NCBI GenBank assembly: GCA_902797055.1 | Contig: CADBRT010000022.1 | Coordinates: forward strand, 1-42,059 | Length of the DNA stretch: 42,059 bases | DNA from: an uncultured Spirochaetaceae bacterium | Lineage (GTDB): Bacteria > Spirochaetota > Spirochaetia > Treponematales > Treponemataceae | Direction: 5' to 3' | The notes under the pieces: generated by a model | Seen by the model: only the letters and a program-made list of their open reading frames with translations | What the model was told of the DNA's origin: nothing | The model's database searches: none | In this document: piece by piece, positions 42,055 to 42,059 of the stretch | Numbering within the stretch: the stretch's first letter is position 1 | How the letters are laid out: each line of letters begins with the position of its first letter | Made by a program: the position numbers and the translations under genes

Positions 42055-42059
42055 TCGTC

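Noticed and set aside
1..42059. tRNA, rRNA or integrase/transposase genes
   Set aside because: None recognised by eye. The repeat-bounded cassette and the MITE-like element contain no recombinase gene.

Overview
The window looks like chromosomal DNA of a Treponema-type spirochaete of medium G+C. The strongest pointer is an enzyme very close in layout and sequence to the trans-2-enoyl-CoA reductase of Treponema denticola. LplABC-type sugar transport genes, a NfnAB electron-bifurcating transhydrogenase, a large chemoreceptor and several lineage-style membrane proteins fit the same picture. Genus-level placement is inference; no rRNA or tRNA gene is present.

Layout. 0.3-6.3 kb: a small heat-shock protein, a stand-alone AICAR transformylase (minus strand), a PAS-GGDEF protein, a formate/nitrite-type channel, an M15 peptidase and FabV/Ter, closed by a strong terminator. 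6.4-11.5 kb (minus strand): an operon of two LolC/E- or MacB-like permeases, a LolA-like periplasmic protein and an outer-membrane beta-barrel, with no ATPase gene beside it. 11.6-16.8 kb: a membrane GGDEF protein, then metQ-metN-metI-ybaK-amidohydrolase. The MetQ homologue is circularly permuted: its two halves are in swapped order behind an ordinary signal peptide. An intrinsic terminator lies between metQ and metN. 16.8-19.0 kb (minus strand): lgt and a ParA/FlhG-type ATPase. 19.0-23.3 kb: a carboxy-terminal protease, rsmE, a divergent TagA/WecG-family protein and a sigma-54-type AAA+ protein that lacks a DNA-binding domain and has a changed GAFTGA loop. 23.2-25.3 kb: a TrmJ-like methyltransferase divergent from a short-chain dehydrogenase, then a STAS/zinc-ribbon protein.

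25.3-28.6 kb: a 365-bp gene-free stretch with two exact DnaA boxes and a near match, then two adjacent membrane proteins, each with three transmembrane helices, a soluble domain and three more helices, which recalls LptF/LptG. 28.6-31.3 kb: a 146-bp MITE-like element, then nfnA-nfnB and a terminator. 31.6-32.8 kb: an FtsH-like AAA+ protein with no protease domain. 32.8-39.0 kb: a sucrose/fructan cassette (two permeases, a binding lipoprotein, a GH32 hydrolase, a LacI regulator). It lies between exact 25-bp direct repeats, one of which is the 3' end of the FtsH-like gene, so the cassette appears to have been inserted between two convergent genes. 39.1-42.0 kb: an HD phosphohydrolase and a Cache-domain chemoreceptor. 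The window ends inside a second, inverted copy of the terminus of the MITE-like element.

The most unusual items are the permuted MetQ, the repeat-bounded sugar cassette, the LptF/G-like pair, the permease/LolA-like/barrel operon and the HTH-less sigma-54-type protein.
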